A stretch of DNA of 41,422 nucleotides, from the NCBI GenBank assembly GCA_910584205.1, contig CAJUAA010000038.1, forward strand, positions 1 through 41,422, read 5' to 3'. Source of the stretch: an uncultured Lachnospiraceae bacterium. GTDB taxonomy: Bacteria > Bacillota > Clostridia > Lachnospirales > Lachnospiraceae. Positions 40,315 to 41,422 of the stretch are shown one piece after another; the stretch's first letter is position 1; the number at the start of each line of letters is the position of its first letter. A program made the translations under genes and the position numbers. The notes under the pieces are model-generated. The model saw nothing but the letters and a program-made list of their open reading frames with translations, made no database searches and was not told the DNA's origin.

Positions 40315-40690
40315 CCTCAGCATCCGCCCCTGTGAGCCGCCGTGTGGCCTTGTGTGCCGGTTTCCCGGCAGGAGTGGCAGTAGTTACCCATGAGAGGGAA
40401 ATCCGCCTTGTTGGGGCGATTTGGACAAGTTCGAAAACAGCGCCTGGTGCAGCATGATATCCGGGTCGAAATGTGTGCAGGTTAAAGGGTTTATGCTGCT
40501 TTCGCAGCCTAAACCCGGAAAACACCGCCCGGCAAAGCCGTGCGGGAGGGCAAAAGTGCATAACTTTTTCAGGGATACAGCAATTTTTTATGCCTGCTTC
40601 CGGAAAAGTGGCGGGAATTCCGGGGATTTTGGAAGAGTAGAGGTGAATACCCAGGCGGGAGTGAGTCAATGAGAGAGGAGGAGAGCGCAG
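40315..40690. other. Gene-free stretch with inverted repeats, candidate oriT or control region
   Basis: No convincing gene; a frame at 40421-40672 lacks a ribosome site. Three structures are visible: TGCCGG/CCGGCA at 40355-40370 (4-base loop), a long hairpin at 40487-40516, and GCATAA (40558-40563) with TTATGC (40588-40593). It lies directly before a ribbon-helix-helix gene typical of relaxosomes, which fits an oriT. No known nic-site consensus is seen, so oriT is unproved. Confidence 0.45.
40487..40516. repeat. Long hairpin in the candidate oriT region
   Basis: GGGTTTA (40487-40493) pairs with TAAACCC (40510-40516), and inside it GCTGC (40495-40499) pairs with GCAGC (40504-40508) across a TTTC loop, with one mismatch (T/C). 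This 12-bp stem is the strongest structure in the region. No T-run follows. Confidence 0.75.
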
Positions 40691-41110
40691 ATGGCCAAAG
40701 GAACAGCAAAGGTGCGGGCCGGTTTTTATGTTGAGAAGGAGATCCTTGAGATGGCGGACGGACTGCTGGCCGAGGCCAACGTGCGTTCCCGGAATGAGTT
40801 TGTGACCGAGGCGCTGAAGTTCTACTGCGGTTATCTGAATTCCAGAAAGGCAGAAGACTATCTGCTGCAGTCTCTGTCCTCCGTCCTGACCAGCACGGTG
40901 CAGGATACGGAGAACCGCCTGGCCCGGATGGATTTCAAGATCGCAGTGGAGCTGTCCATGCTGGCACACATGATCGCTTATCATTCGGAGAGCCGGATCG
41001 ATGAGAGTGCGTTCCGGAAACTCCATGCAAAGTGCGTGGAGGAGGTGAAGCGTCTCAATGGCGCGGTGGAGCTGAGCGACGCATACAAATATCAGAAACG
41101 TGAAAACTAA
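40691..41110 (+). CDS. Ribbon-helix-helix relaxosome-type protein
   Basis: A 139-residue protein, ATG 40691 after GAGAGGAGGAG. The N-terminal 45 residues (KVRAGFYVEKEILEMADGLLAEANVRSRNEFVTEALKFYC) are a strand followed by two helices, a ribbon-helix-helix DNA-binding domain. A helical C-terminus follows with AVELSMLAHMIAYHSESRIDE. Such proteins bind next to oriT and help the relaxase. Direct position after the repeat-rich region supports this, but a transcription regulator is possible. Confidence 0.7.
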   Translation: MAKGTAKVRAGFYVEKEILEMADGLLAEANVRSRNEFVTEALKFYCGYLNSRKAEDYLLQSLSSVLTSTVQDTENRLARMDFKIAVELSMLAHMIAYHSESRIDESAFRKLHAKCVEEVKRLNGAVELSDAYKYQKREN

Positions 41111-41184
41111 AAGAAATATTTTATTGATTTTGCATATGGACTGTTCGAACGGTTCCGTTTATGTTGGTTGAAAAAAGGAGTGAA

Positions 41185-41422
41185 ATGAAAATGGACAGAG
41201 AAGAAATCTATGAGATGGTGATCCGGGAGATGACAGAAACGGCAGTGCGGGAGCGTAATGAGCAGTCACCGGAGGAGCAGGAGCTGCAGGACAAGGTGGC
41301 CAGACTGAGCAAGGAGATGCAGGAGAAGATCAAAGACCTGCCGGAGGATGTGAAAAAAGCCATCACGGATTATGTGGAGGCGACACTGCTGGCGGCGGAT
41401 CACGACTGCCTGTATCTGTATG
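41185..41422 (+). CDS. Helical protein cut by the window end
   Basis: A frame from ATG 41185 (ATG 41191 is the alternative) after AAAAAAGGAG, open to the window end, 79 residues. It is strongly charged and helical (EEQELQDKVARLSKEMQEKIKDL), probably a coiled coil. It recalls small ICE proteins of the DUF6809 type but this is weak. The 74 bases before it contain the palindrome GTTCGAAC (41143-41150), perhaps an operator. Confidence 0.6.
   Translation, partial: MKMDREEIYEMVIREMTETAVRERNEQSPEEQELQDKVARLSKEMQEKIKDLPEDVKKAITDYVEATLLAADHDCLYLY

Noticed and set aside
40421..40672. 83-codon frame in the candidate oriT region
   Set aside because: No ribosome site and crosses two inverted repeats; probably not translated.

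Overview
The window is a GC-rich (roughly 50-55 %) stretch of a Firmicutes genome, most likely a gut clostridium of the Lachnospiraceae type. This rests on strong AGGAGG ribosome sites, frequent TTG and GTG starts, and a gene set (DUF6133, DUF4320, DUF3848, DUF3852, DUF6550, PrgI, SpoVG, YodL, ArdA-like) typical of large conjugative elements in those bacteria. Nearly everything lies on the + strand in tightly coupled operons, so I read it as the interior of an integrative and conjugative element (ICE). No integrase, relaxase or VirD4-type coupling protein is in the window; they should lie outside it. Family names come from recalled sequence patterns, not database searches.

Layout: (i) 1-302, the tail of a gene and an AT-rich gap with an inverted repeat. 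(ii) 303-15041, an accessory 'cargo' region. It holds several ArdA-like proteins (about seven modules over four genes), three copies of a domain with a GWG(E/D)xF signature, a PAPS-reductase-like PP-loop protein, a Dam-type adenine methylase, two AbrB-like proteins, a YodL-domain protein, two SpoVG-like proteins, a ribbon-helix-helix-like protein and several unnamed ICE proteins. (iii) 15205-23665, a Tad-type pilus/secretion locus: pilin-like DUF6133 protein, A24 prepilin peptidase, CpaB, TadZ/CpaE, CpaF/TadA ATPase, TadB, TadC, DUF3848, DUF4320 pseudopilin, TadE-like pseudopilin and a membrane-anchored DUF6550 protein. (iv) 23907-28349, a secreted protein gene split by a complete group II intron with its reverse transcriptase. 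(v) 28456-37930, the type IV secretion part: DUF3852 (VirB2-like), DUF4240, TrbL/VirB6-like, DUF4406, PrgI (VirB3-like), a VirB4 N-terminal-like protein, VirB4 ATPase, amidoligase, gamma-glutamylcyclotransferase, a divergent HTH repressor and an NlpC/P60 hydrolase. Between the two VirB4 parts sits a small unit with its own promoter and terminator encoding only the N-terminal inhibitory segment of a Fic protein. (vi) 38075-41422, small proteins (DUF6329-like, DUF6103), a 376-base gene-free stretch rich in inverted repeats that could be an oriT or control region, a ribbon-helix-helix protein and a truncated last gene.

The genes fit one conjugation programme: Tad and type IV machinery with a cell-wall hydrolase form the envelope apparatus, and the ArdA-like and methylase genes probably protect incoming DNA from restriction. 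The most unusual signal is a short Gly-Met C-terminal tail (GGM, GMGM, MSM, MSL, GMQM) on at least eleven proteins of unrelated families, nearly all soluble cargo, and missing from the secretion-machine parts. It may be a shared sorting or docking tag. Other points are a methylase gene with ATC where its ATG should be, an orphan Fic inhibitory helix, and an amidoligase/cyclotransferase pair inside the transfer operon.
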